Under the pieces are notes generated by a model that worked only from the letters and a program-made list of their open reading frames with translations, did not search any database and had not been told where the DNA came from. Below, piece by piece: positions 1-6,937 of a DNA stretch of 11,125 bases. The DNA comes from an uncultured bacterium (GTDB lineage Bacteria > Bacillota > Clostridia > Lachnospirales > Lachnospiraceae): NCBI GenBank assembly GCA_947088515.1, contig CAMUHA010000114.1, forward strand, positions 1 through 11,125, read 5' to 3'. Position 1 is the stretch's first letter; the number at the start of each line of letters is the position of its first letter. Both the position numbers and the translations under genes were made by a program.

Positions 1-10
1 ATGGTAACAG

Positions 11-60
11 CATTTACTTTTCTATATTCTTACTTTTTTCTTCGGTTTTCATATATCGCT
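11..60 (-). other. Short gap after the RHH gene; possible gene start at the window edge
   Basis: After the stop of the ribbon-helix-helix gene, the minus strand has an ATG that opens a reading frame of only 12 codons ending in TAA. A further ATG at 13-11 overlaps the end of that short frame and runs off the window after four codons. Neither has a convincing Shine-Dalgarno sequence. If the RHH protein is an antitoxin, its toxin could begin here, but four codons identify nothing. Confidence 0.2.
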
Positions 61-339
61 CTATGCCCACACTTCATTGTGAGAGAACAACTCTCCTCTT
101 TCAATTTCCTGTCTGGCTTCCTGTATTGCTTCCACTTCATCCGGCGCTGCCTCATCCCCCTCTTTCAGCTTTCCAATGCCCCGGCTGATCGCCTCGGTTC
201 GGTTCACTCCGGTTTTCGCACAGTATTCCTCCAAAGTCCTTTTGTCAGCGTCACTGATGCGTATCGTCAGGCTGTGCGGCCTGGGATTGTCTGTCGGCCT
301 ACCCATTTTCTTTTTGCTTTCCGTTAGAACCGCCTCCAT
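61..339 (-). CDS. Ribbon-helix-helix (CopG/ParD-type) DNA-binding protein, possible antitoxin
   Basis: This 92-residue protein has the layout of a small ribbon-helix-helix DNA-binding protein. A Gly-Arg-Pro-Thr-Asp-Asn leader (residues 13-18) is followed by a short strand with alternating residues (HSLTIRIS, about 22-29), then two predicted helices at about 30-42 and 46-58. Such proteins dimerise and contact operator DNA with the paired strands. The acidic C-terminal tail (EARQEIERGELFSHNEV, 74-90) resembles the toxin-binding tails of ParD/CopG antitoxins, which often end in a Gly-Arg-x-x-Ser-His-Glu-Glu-Val-like stretch; calling it an antitoxin is inference because no toxin is visible. The start is uncertain. 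The first ATG lacks a clear ribosome binding site, and Met12 (codon 306-304), just before the conserved GRPTDN, is a good alternative. Base composition is higher than in the core genes: 67 G+C of 120 bases in 121-240, counted by hand. It lies 59 bp downstream of a 53-residue small gene on the same strand. Confidence 0.75.
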   Translation of the reverse strand: MEAVLTESKKKMGRPTDNPRPHSLTIRISDADKRTLEEYCAKTGVNRTEAISRGIGKLKEGDEAAPDEVEAIQEARQEIERGELFSHNEVWA

Positions 340-362
340 CTTGCCACTTTATTTTTATGGAT

Positions 363-384
363 AGGGCGGTAGCAAGCCCGCCCT
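363..384 (-). repeat. Intergenic hairpin (7-bp GC-rich inverted repeat)
   Basis: AGGGCGG at 363-369 pairs perfectly with CCGCCCT at 378-384 across an 8-nt loop. It lies between the stop of the 53-residue gene and the start of the RHH gene. No T-tract follows on the minus strand (it continues ATCCATAAAAA), so it is not a classical intrinsic terminator. It could slow polymerase, protect an mRNA end, or serve as an operator for the RHH protein. The pairing is seen; the role is not known. Confidence 0.5.
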
Positions 385-398
385 TTCACATATTTACC

Positions 399-560
399 TT
401 AATCCTCTAAATACTGCTGGATATGCTCCAGTACCCTGTCAATCTTGCTGTTTTTCTTTTCGGTGTCCTCGCTCTCTCTCGCTTCTTTCAGGTCGTCTTT
501 TACAAAATTCATAAGCAACTTTAATTCTTTTTCGCTGATTGCCATGTCCAATGCCTCCAT
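399..560 (-). CDS. Small charged protein of 53 residues, function unknown
   Basis: The start chosen is the ATG at 560-558 because AAAGGAG lies 8 nt upstream, an excellent ribosome binding site. A longer reading frame reaches back to 704 but has no such site and would run through the apparent promoter. The 53 residues are almost all helix-forming and highly charged (many Lys, Glu and Asp), with a pattern such as ELKLLMNFVKDDLKEA suggesting one or two amphipathic helices. There is no signal peptide, membrane segment or cysteine. I do not recognise the family. It precedes the RHH gene on the same strand and may be co-transcribed with it. A small regulatory or element-borne accessory protein would fit, but that is inference. 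Confidence 0.55.
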   Translation of the reverse strand: MEALDMAISEKELKLLMNFVKDDLKEARESEDTEKKNSKIDRVLEHIQQYLED

Positions 561-611
561 ATGTTTTACTCCTTTCCTGTTAAATCCTTGCCATCTCTTA
601 ACTGTAACTTC

Positions 612-640
612 ATTATAGACTTTTGCAAGACAAAAATAAA
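612..640 (-). promoter_or_regulatory. Possible promoter for the 53-residue gene
   Basis: A perfect TATAAT (minus strand, 617-612) lies about 50 nt upstream of the small gene's ATG, just beyond the queA terminator. The expected -35 position (640-635, spacer 17) reads TTTATT, a poor match. It is a plausible weak sigma-A promoter in AT-rich sequence, chosen mainly for its -10 box and position. Confidence 0.4.
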
Positions 641-670
641 ACAGTATTTTTATTTTTCCCTGAATCCATG

Positions 671-697
671 AAAAAAGCCAAAGATCAGCGGCTCTCC
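671..697 (-). terminator. queA: Intrinsic terminator after queA (modest)
   Basis: On the minus strand, GAGAGCCG pairs with TGGCTTTTT (including G-U pairs) around a loop of about 8 nt, ending in a run of six T. It begins about 50 nt after the queA stop. The GC core is only about four pairs, so termination may be partial. Position and T-run support it as the end of the pheST operon. Confidence 0.55.
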
Positions 698-745
698 GGC
701 TCATTTCCTCAATATTTACCTGTTTACAAATGTAAGGAAACGGTG

Positions 746-1777
746 TTAACAGATAAACATCGCATCACCAAAAGAAAAAAAACGATACTTCTCTTTTATA
801 GCTTCCTCATAGGCAGCCAGTATATTTTCTCTTCCTGCCAGGGCGCTTACCAGCATTACCAGTGTAGATTCCGGCAGATGGAAATTCGTAATCAGGCAGT
901 CTGTCACTTTAAAACGGTATCCCGGATAAATAAAAATTTCTGTATCACCACAGCATTCTTTAAGCATGCCCTTTTCATCCACAGCGCTTTCAATTGTCCG
1001 GCAGCTTGTAGTTCCCACACAGATAACCCTGCCGCCATTTTTCTTCGTCTCATTGATGGTCTGCGCCGCCTGCTCCGAAATCTGGTAATACTCAGAGTGC
1101 ATATGGTGTTCCAGAATATTTTCCGCTTTTACAGGGCGGAAGGTGCCAAGTCCCACATGGAGCGTCACAAAAGCAAGTTTTATTCCTTTTTCTTCAATCT
1201 GGTTTAAAAGCTCCTGTGTAAAATGAAGCCCCGCCGTAGGCGCTGCCGCAGACCCGTCAAATCTTGCATATACTGTCTGGTAACGGTTTTTGTCCTCAAG
1301 CTTATGGGTAATATAGGGAGGCAGGGGCATTTCCCCCAGTTTGTCAAGCGCTTCTTCAAAAATACCGTCATAATAAAACCGGATCAGGCGATTGCCTTCC
1401 TCCACAACAGAGAGAACCTCCGCCCTCAAAATCCCATTGCCAAAGCAAAGCCGCACCCCCGGCTTTACCTTTTTTCCCGGTCTTACCAGAGTTTCCCACA
1501 CATCTCCTTCCCGCCTTTTTAAGAGAAGCGCTTCCACTGTACCTGTGGTTCCCTCTCTTGTTCCCAGAAGCCTTGCAGGAAGGACTCTGGTGTTGTTAAG
1601 CACCAGAGTATCCCCAGGATTTAAATAGTGAATAATATTTTTAAATGTCTCATGTTTTGTCTGACCTGTATATTTATCAACGACTAAAAGCCGGGAAGCG
1701 CTTCGGTCCTTCAAAGGGTCCTGAGCAATCAATTCCTGTGGCAGGTCAAAATAAAAATCCGAAGTCCGAAGCTCCAT
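746..1777 (-). CDS. queA: S-adenosylmethionine:tRNA ribosyltransferase-isomerase (queuosine synthesis)
   Basis: QueA transfers the ribosyl group of S-adenosylmethionine to preQ1 already inserted at position 34 of tRNAs for Asp, Asn, His and Tyr, and isomerises it to epoxyqueuosine. It is a cytoplasmic enzyme. The 343-residue length is normal for the family (E. coli about 356). Hallmark segments occur in order: LVLNNTRVLPARL (58-70), APTAGLHFT (179-187), TLHVGLGTF (205-213), VGTTSCRTIE (254-263), TNFHLPESTLVMLVSA (297-312) and YRFFSFGDAM (331-340). The protein appears complete. Its ATG shares one base with the aminopeptidase stop (TAATG), and AAGGGAG lies about 10 nt upstream inside the preceding gene, so translational coupling is likely. 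It is the last gene of the T-box-controlled pheST operon. No tgt or queG homologue is in the window. Confidence 0.98.
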   Translation of the reverse strand: MELRTSDFYFDLPQELIAQDPLKDRSASRLLVVDKYTGQTKHETFKNIIHYLNPGDTLVLNNTRVLPARLLGTREGTTGTVEALLLKRREGDVWETLVRPGKKVKPGVRLCFGNGILRAEVLSVVEEGNRLIRFYYDGIFEEALDKLGEMPLPPYITHKLEDKNRYQTVYARFDGSAAAPTAGLHFTQELLNQIEEKGIKLAFVTLHVGLGTFRPVKAENILEHHMHSEYYQISEQAAQTINETKKNGGRVICVGTTSCRTIESAVDEKGMLKECCGDTEIFIYPGYRFKVTDCLITNFHLPESTLVMLVSALAGRENILAAYEEAIKEKYRFFSFGDAMFIC

Positions 1778-3240
1778 TACAGGTCTGCTCCCTTTAAAAA
1801 TGCCACATAGCCTCTCTTAGCTTCATATACATCTGCTTTACTGGTAGCTTCCCATGGAGCGTGCATATTTAAAACAGCAACTCCACTGTCAATAACGTTC
1901 ATACCATAAAGTGCAAGAATATATGCAATGGTGCCGCCACCACCCAGGTCAACCTTGCCAAGCTCTGCGGTCTGGAAATTCACCTTTTCCTCCTCAAAAA
2001 TCCGGCGGATATGCGCCAGATATTCTGCATTGGCATCATTAGAACCTGACTTGCCGCGGGAACCTGTAAACTTGTTAAACACCATACCGCCTCCCAGATA
2101 AGCGACATTCTTTTTATCAAAGCTTGCAGCAAATGCAGGGTCAAAGGCGCTGCTGACATCTGAAGAAAGCATACAGGATGAAGCAAGACATCTTCTTACA
2201 TTTAACTCTGAATATTCTCCTGTCAGGTTCATCACTTCCGCCACCATGTTTTCAAAGAAACGTGACTGCATACCAGTAGCTCCCACACTTCCAATTTCCT
2301 CTTTATCTACCAAAATGCAGCAGGCAGTCCGCTCTGTCTCTTCTACTTCAAGCATTGCTTTTAAGGAAGTAAACGCACATACACGATCATCCTGCCCATA
2401 AGCTAAAATCATACTTCTGTCAAATCCAGCTTCCCTTGCTTTTCCTGCCGGTACTATTTCAAGCTCTGCAGAGATAAAGTCATCTTCCTCCACATCATAC
2501 TGCTTCTTTAAGATTTCCAAAATTCCCTTTTTAACAGCTTCCTTTGCTTTTCTTTTTTCTTTCTTTCCCTTTTTATCCTTCTTTTTGGAATTATCAACTT
2601 CTCTGTCTGCGCACTGTTCTTCTTTTTCCTTACCAAAAATAAAGGGTTTATTTCCTATAATAAGGTCAAGAGCCTCCCCCTCAATGACTTTGGATGCCTT
2701 TTTCTCAAGCTGTTCCTGAGATAAATGAATCAAAAGGTCAGAGATAAAGAATACCGGGTCATCTTCGCTCTCCCCAATATTAATTTCTACTATATCTCCA
2801 TCTTTTTTAACAACAACTCCATGAATAGAAAGCGGAATCGTCACCCACTGGTACTTTTTAACGCCTCCATAATAATGGGTATCAAGATAAGCAAAACCGC
2901 CCTCCTCATATAATGGATTTTGTTTTACATCCAACCTGGGTGAATCAATATGGGCGCCTAAAATATTCATTCCTTCTGCCATCGGCTTCTTTCCAATACG
3001 GAACATAGCCACAGATTTATTCATACAAACTCCATATACCTTATCTCCCGGCACTAATCTGCCGCCGCATTTTATCACTTCCTGTATCTCACGATATCCT
3101 TGCGCTTGAGCCGCATTTACAATATAGTCCACACATTCGCGCTCTGTCTTTCCCTCATCCAGAAAGTTTCTATATTCATCTGCAAAGACATCCACTTCCT
3201 TCAGTTGCTTTTCGTTGTAGGTTTCCCAAGTGTTTCTCAT
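1777..3240 (-). CDS. M18-family zinc aminopeptidase with a lysine-rich insertion
   Basis: This 487-residue protein is an M18 (aspartyl aminopeptidase/ApeA-like) metallopeptidase, cytosolic in known members, which removes N-terminal residues from peptides using two metal ions. Candidate metal and catalytic residues are His97 and Asp99 in GAHIDSPRLD, Asp285 in YGQDDR, Glu314-Glu315 in DKEEIGS, Asp361 in SSDVSSAFDP and His460 in NMHAPWE. These assignments follow family motifs. LDTHYYGGVKKYQWVT (119-134) is also typical of the branch. The unusual part is residues 219-238, in which most positions are Lys or Arg. It lies in the middle (dimerisation-domain) part of the chain, between GNKPFIFG and the Ile-Leu-Glu-Ile segment, and is probably a surface loop. 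AAAGGA lies about 9 nt upstream of the ATG. The gene begins 14 nt after the pheT stop and overlaps the queA start by one base, so it is in the pheST operon. It looks intact. Confidence 0.97.
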   Translation of the reverse strand: MRNTWETYNEKQLKEVDVFADEYRNFLDEGKTERECVDYIVNAAQAQGYREIQEVIKCGGRLVPGDKVYGVCMNKSVAMFRIGKKPMAEGMNILGAHIDSPRLDVKQNPLYEEGGFAYLDTHYYGGVKKYQWVTIPLSIHGVVVKKDGDIVEINIGESEDDPVFFISDLLIHLSQEQLEKKASKVIEGEALDLIIGNKPFIFGKEKEEQCADREVDNSKKKDKKGKKEKRKAKEAVKKGILEILKKQYDVEEDDFISAELEIVPAGKAREAGFDRSMILAYGQDDRVCAFTSLKAMLEVEETERTACCILVDKEEIGSVGATGMQSRFFENMVAEVMNLTGEYSELNVRRCLASSCMLSSDVSSAFDPAFAASFDKKNVAYLGGGMVFNKFTGSRGKSGSNDANAEYLAHIRRIFEEEKVNFQTAELGKVDLGGGGTIAYILALYGMNVIDSGVAVLNMHAPWEATSKADVYEAKRGYVAFLKGADL

Positions 3241-3254
3241 TTTTCTTTTCCTTT

Positions 3255-5672
3255 CTACTGTCTTAGTTCAATTCCCATGCTCTCAAGTCCATTTAATATT
3301 TTCTTCATTGCCCCAGACACGTCTCCTTCTTCCAGCGTCCGGTCTTTAGCCCGGAAGGTAATAGAATATGCGATGGACTTAAATCCTTCTTTAATCTGTT
3401 CCCCCTCATAAATATCAAACAACTGGCAGCTTTCCAGAAGCTTTCCGCCTCTTTGTTCTATCACGGCTTCAATCTGTCCTGCCATCACCGCTTTAGGCGC
3501 CACCATGCTGATATCCCTGGTCACTGCCGGGTATTTGGCAATTCCCTCATATTTCCTGTCAAAGGTTGCCATTTTTTCAATATAAGGCATATCCAATACC
3601 CCAATATAAACCCTTGTACTGATATCATAGTTTTTGCATACCAGAGGATGAACCTCTCCAAGATACCCCACAACTTTACCGTCATATTCAATATTGGCCT
3701 GTCGTCCTGGATGCAGGAACGGCTTCGCCTCCGGCTGGTAAAGGGGTTTCTTATTCATCCCCAGTGCATCAAAAAGTTCTTCTATCACTCCCTTCATGGT
3801 AAAGAAATCTCCCTTGCCATACATTCCAAAAGTAAGCTGCATTCTTTCATCAGGAAGCTCTGTGAGAGGAAGCTGATATGGCAAATATATGTTCCCAAGC
3901 TCATATAATCTTACATCTTTGTTTCTTCTATTATAATTGGCTGCAAGAGATGTAAGCATCCCATTTAAGGATATTGTTCTCATTATAGAAAAATCTTCTC
4001 CCAATGGATTTGCAATCACTATCGCCTTGCGTAAAGGAGCATCCTTTGGCAAAAGCAGTTTATCAAACACCTTAGGGCTTTCAAAAGAATATGACATTCC
4101 CTGTGAAAATCCACAGTATTCGGCAATATCTCTTGCTTTTTGTTCTATTCTAAGTTTATAGGAAAGCTTACCTGCAGTTGCTTCTCCTGTGGGAAGCGTG
4201 GTTGGAATCTTATCATATCCAAAGAATCTTGCCACCTCCTCTGCAATATCTGCACAGCATTCCAAGTCCTGCCTGTAAGTAGGCACAATCAGCTCCTTTG
4301 TATTTTCATCATACTTTATCTCAAGCACCTGGAATATTGAAAGCATTTCTTCCTTTGAAACATCTGTGCCAAGAAGATTATTAATCTGCTCTGGTTCAAA
4401 CTTGATTCTGGCTTCTTCTTTCATGGGCTGGCAGACATCCACCATACCTCCAACCACTTCTCCGCATCCAAGTTCCCAAATCAGCTGGCAGGCACGATTA
4501 ATCGCTGCCTCCGCGTTGTGAGGGTCAAGTCCTTTTTCAAACTTACCGGAAGCATCCGTGCGAAGTCCCAGCCTTTTAGCTGATTTACGGATATTGGGTC
4601 CATTAAATGTCGCCGCCTCAAAGACAACCGTCTTAACATCATCAGTGATTTTGCTGTTCTCACCTCCCATAATGCCTGCGATACCTATTTCTTTTTCACC
4701 ATCACAAATCATCAATATATCTTTATCCAGTTTTCGCATCTGTTCATCTAATGTCTGGAATTCATCCCCTTCTTTTGCACGGCGTACAATAATCTTATGC
4801 CCGGATATGGTGTTCCAGTCAAAAGCGTGCATAGGCTGCCCAAATTCTTCCATCACGTAATTCGTAATATCTACCAGGTTATTTATTGGACGAATCCCAC
4901 TGGCCCTAAGTCTTCTCTGCATCCATTCCGGTGAAGGGGCAATTTTAATATTCGTGCAGACCCTTGCACAATATCTGCTGCATAAGTCAGGGTCCTTCAC
5001 CTCTACAGAAATATAATCTTTTACATTTTCTCCATTTTCCTTCACTTCCACTAAAGGAGGCACAAATGGTTTACGGAACGTTGCCGCCGCCTCTCTTGCG
5101 ATACCCAGCACACTATAGCAGTCCACCCGGTTGGAGGTTATTTCATATTCAAATACCGTATCACGCATCCCAAGCGCTTCAACAGCATCTGTCCCAACTA
5201 CAGTATCTTCCGGTAAAATATAAATTCCCATATCTGGTGCATCAGGATACATGTTTTTGCTGGACCCAAGCTCTTCTATAGAGCACATCATTCCATTTGA
5301 AGGAATTCCCCGCAGCTTTCCTGCCTTAATTTTGACCCCTTCTTCGGGCATCGGCCCCCCATCATGTCCTCCTGCAACCTTTCCTCCATCAAGAACCACC
5401 GGAATTTTATCCCCTTCCTTAACATTGGGGGCTCCAGTGACAATCTGAATCGTTTCCCCGCCGATATTTACCTGACACACTATCAGCTTATCTGCATCTG
5501 GATGTTTTTCTATCTTTTCAATCTGTCCTACAACTATTTTTTCAAGATTTTTGTCCAACCGCTCATAATTTTCCACCTTTGTCCCTGTAAGGGTCATTGC
5601 GTCACAATATTCCTGGTCAGAACATTCTAATTCCGGCACATAGGCTTTAATCCATGACAATGCTGTATTCAT
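3255..5672 (-). CDS. pheT: Phenylalanyl-tRNA synthetase, beta subunit
   Basis: PheT pairs with PheS as an alpha2-beta2 cytoplasmic enzyme that charges tRNA-Phe. The 805-residue length is standard. Domains in order: an N-terminal segment; an EMAP-II-like tRNA-binding domain at about 40-150 (VVGQIEKIEKHPDADKL, then TGAPNV); a B3/B4 editing domain at about 212-385 (RPINNLVDITNYVM at 261-274, GIMGGENS at 333-340); B5 at about 415-485; a catalytic-like core at about 500-690 (NPLGEDFSIMRTISLNGML at 555-573, FLHPGRQA at 652-659); and a C-terminal ferredoxin-fold anticodon-binding domain at about 712-805 (KYPAVTRDISMV onward). In the editing domain, the region around 357-373 (NGPNIRKSAKRLGLRTDAS) is well preserved, so proofreading of Tyr-tRNA-Phe is probably retained. 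AAAGGA lies about 9 nt before the ATG. It starts 48 nt after the pheS stop, with no promoter or terminator seen between them. Confidence 0.99.
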   Translation of the reverse strand: MNTALSWIKAYVPELECSDQEYCDAMTLTGTKVENYERLDKNLEKIVVGQIEKIEKHPDADKLIVCQVNIGGETIQIVTGAPNVKEGDKIPVVLDGGKVAGGHDGGPMPEEGVKIKAGKLRGIPSNGMMCSIEELGSSKNMYPDAPDMGIYILPEDTVVGTDAVEALGMRDTVFEYEITSNRVDCYSVLGIAREAAATFRKPFVPPLVEVKENGENVKDYISVEVKDPDLCSRYCARVCTNIKIAPSPEWMQRRLRASGIRPINNLVDITNYVMEEFGQPMHAFDWNTISGHKIIVRRAKEGDEFQTLDEQMRKLDKDILMICDGEKEIGIAGIMGGENSKITDDVKTVVFEAATFNGPNIRKSAKRLGLRTDASGKFEKGLDPHNAEAAINRACQLIWELGCGEVVGGMVDVCQPMKEEARIKFEPEQINNLLGTDVSKEEMLSIFQVLEIKYDENTKELIVPTYRQDLECCADIAEEVARFFGYDKIPTTLPTGEATAGKLSYKLRIEQKARDIAEYCGFSQGMSYSFESPKVFDKLLLPKDAPLRKAIVIANPLGEDFSIMRTISLNGMLTSLAANYNRRNKDVRLYELGNIYLPYQLPLTELPDERMQLTFGMYGKGDFFTMKGVIEELFDALGMNKKPLYQPEAKPFLHPGRQANIEYDGKVVGYLGEVHPLVCKNYDISTRVYIGVLDMPYIEKMATFDRKYEGIAKYPAVTRDISMVAPKAVMAGQIEAVIEQRGGKLLESCQLFDIYEGEQIKEGFKSIAYSITFRAKDRTLEEGDVSGAMKKILNGLESMGIELRQ

Positions 5673-5720
5673 ATTTCCATCCTTTCTTTATTCTCTCTGC
5701 CTGCCATAAAGCACCAATTA

Positions 5721-6740
5721 CTAAAATTGCTTTAAGAAACGGATATCATTCTCATAAAGCAGACGCATATCATCAATTTCATATTTTAATAGAGTAATTC
5801 TTTCAAGTCCCATTCCAAAAGCAAAACCTGAGTACTCCTTAGGATTAATTCCGCTCATAGTAAGCACATTGGGATGAACCATTCCGCATCCTAAAATCTC
5901 AATCCAGCCAGAGCCTTTACAAAAACGGCATCCTTTTCCTCCACACTTAAAGCATGATACATCCATTTCTGCACTTGGTTCTGTAAAATTAAAATGATGG
6001 GGACGGAATTTCACTTTTGTATTTTCTCCAAACAGCTCCCGTGCAAATTCTGCAAGAGTGCCTTTTAAATCAGCAAAGGTTATGTGCCTGTCAATCACAA
6101 GCCCTTCTATTTGATGGAATGAAGGGGAGTGAGTAGCGTCCACCTCGTCAGAACGAAATACCCTGCCTGGAGCAATCATTCGGATGGGAAGCTTTCCTTT
6201 TTCCATCTCATGAACCTGGGTCCCGGAGGTCTGGGTACGAAGCAGAAAGTCTCCGTTAATAAAGAAGGTGTCCTGTTCATCCTTTGCAGGATGGTCTGCC
6301 GGAATATTTAGAGCTTCAAAATTATAGTAATCTGTCTCCACTTCCGGCCCTTCCACTACCTCATAACCCATTCCAATAAAAATTCTCTCCACTTCTTCCT
6401 GCACAATCGTGTCCGGATGCCTGTGTCCAATAAAATTTTTTTCGGCTGGAAGCGTTACGTCAATTGCCTCACTTTTCATCTTTGCTTCCAGCGCTGCCCG
6501 TTCCATTTTTGCCTTTGTCTCTTCCAGAAGTGCTTCAATTTCTTGCCTTGCATCATTTACCAGCTGTCCAATCTTCGGACGGTCTTCTGCCGCCACTTCC
6601 TTCATTCCTTTAAGAACAGCGGTAAGCTCACCTTTTTTGCCAAGATAACTTACCCGGATTTCATTCAGCTTATCCAGTGCGTCACTGTTTTGAATCTGCT
6701 TTAAGGCCTCCGCCTTAATCTGCTCCAGTTTTTCCTTCAT
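5721..6740 (-). CDS. pheS: Phenylalanyl-tRNA synthetase, alpha subunit
   Basis: PheS is the catalytic class II subunit, forming phenylalanyl-adenylate and transferring Phe to tRNA-Phe together with PheT. At 339 residues it is full length. The N-terminal helical coiled-coil arm that contacts tRNA covers about 1-90, followed by the aminoacylation domain. Visible signatures are HRHPDT (106-111), the motif 2 region GRVFRSDEVDATHSPSFHQ (192-210), FTEPSAEMDVSC (252-263), and motif 3 GFAFGMGLERITLL (305-318). Ala307 in FAFGMG sits at the position that shapes the phenylalanine side-chain pocket in the family. A cysteine cluster (C263, C266, C271, C274) matches that seen in many bacterial PheS proteins. 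AGGA lies 8-9 nt upstream of the ATG. It is the first gene of the operon and follows a T-box leader. Confidence 0.99.
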   Translation of the reverse strand: MKEKLEQIKAEALKQIQNSDALDKLNEIRVSYLGKKGELTAVLKGMKEVAAEDRPKIGQLVNDARQEIEALLEETKAKMERAALEAKMKSEAIDVTLPAEKNFIGHRHPDTIVQEEVERIFIGMGYEVVEGPEVETDYYNFEALNIPADHPAKDEQDTFFINGDFLLRTQTSGTQVHEMEKGKLPIRMIAPGRVFRSDEVDATHSPSFHQIEGLVIDRHITFADLKGTLAEFARELFGENTKVKFRPHHFNFTEPSAEMDVSCFKCGGKGCRFCKGSGWIEILGCGMVHPNVLTMSGINPKEYSGFAFGMGLERITLLKYEIDDMRLLYENDIRFLKQF

Positions 6741-6763
6741 TGCTTTCTTCCTTTCTTTCCATA

Positions 6764-6881
6764 TTTAGTACCGCTTCCGCCCTCACAAGCTCCTCTGTCC
6801 CGCAGAGAAAATCCTATCTGTTTCACATCTAGTATTTCCTCTGGGCGCTTGTCGGGCTTCCGCTGTTTTAGTGCCGCTTCC
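6764..6881 (-). repeat. Structured insert bracketed by 15-nt direct repeats, between T-box terminator and pheS
   Basis: On the minus strand, GGAAGCGGYACTAAA occurs at 6881-6867 (with C at the variable base) and again at 6778-6764 (with T), 14 of 15 identical. Between them is a nested hairpin. The outer arm GCCCgACAAGC (6857-6847) pairs with GCTTGTgaGGGC (6790-6779). The inner arm CAGAGGAAAT (6843-6834) pairs with ATTTTCTCTG (6812-6803) over 10 bp with one G-U. The hairpin then continues through CTA/TAG, a symmetric GA/GA mismatch and TGT/ACA to a small loop. No part of this is needed for a T-box. It could be a dispersed palindromic repeat, a small MITE-like insertion, or an RNA element of the pheS leader. 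The structure is seen; its nature is inferred. Confidence 0.6.
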
Positions 6882-6900
6882 GGACTCTCTCTTTATGCGC

Positions 6901-6937
6901 AAAAAATCCCTTGCGCACTAAATTAACACACAAGGGA
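6901..6937 (-). terminator. T-box-controlled intrinsic terminator before pheS
   Basis: On the minus strand, the arm at 6937-6927 (TCCCTTGTGTG) pairs with the arm at 6917-6907 (TGCGCAAGGGA) over 11 bp including G-U pairs, and six T follow at 6906-6901. It lies immediately downstream of the T-box sequence, where the competing antiterminator would disrupt it when uncharged tRNA-Phe binds. Confidence 0.93.

Noticed and set aside
561..704. N-terminal extension of the small gene to 101 residues
   Set aside because: The ATG at 560 has an excellent Shine-Dalgarno, while the extension crosses the candidate -10 box and lacks a start signal.
623..1207. 194-residue plus-strand reading frame
   Set aside because: It lies opposite queA, whose full set of family motifs is intact on the minus strand; the plus-strand translation has no recognisable domain or ribosome binding site.
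3453..3908. 151-residue plus-strand reading frame
   Set aside because: It is antisense to pheT, and its composition is what the reverse complement of a conserved coding region gives.
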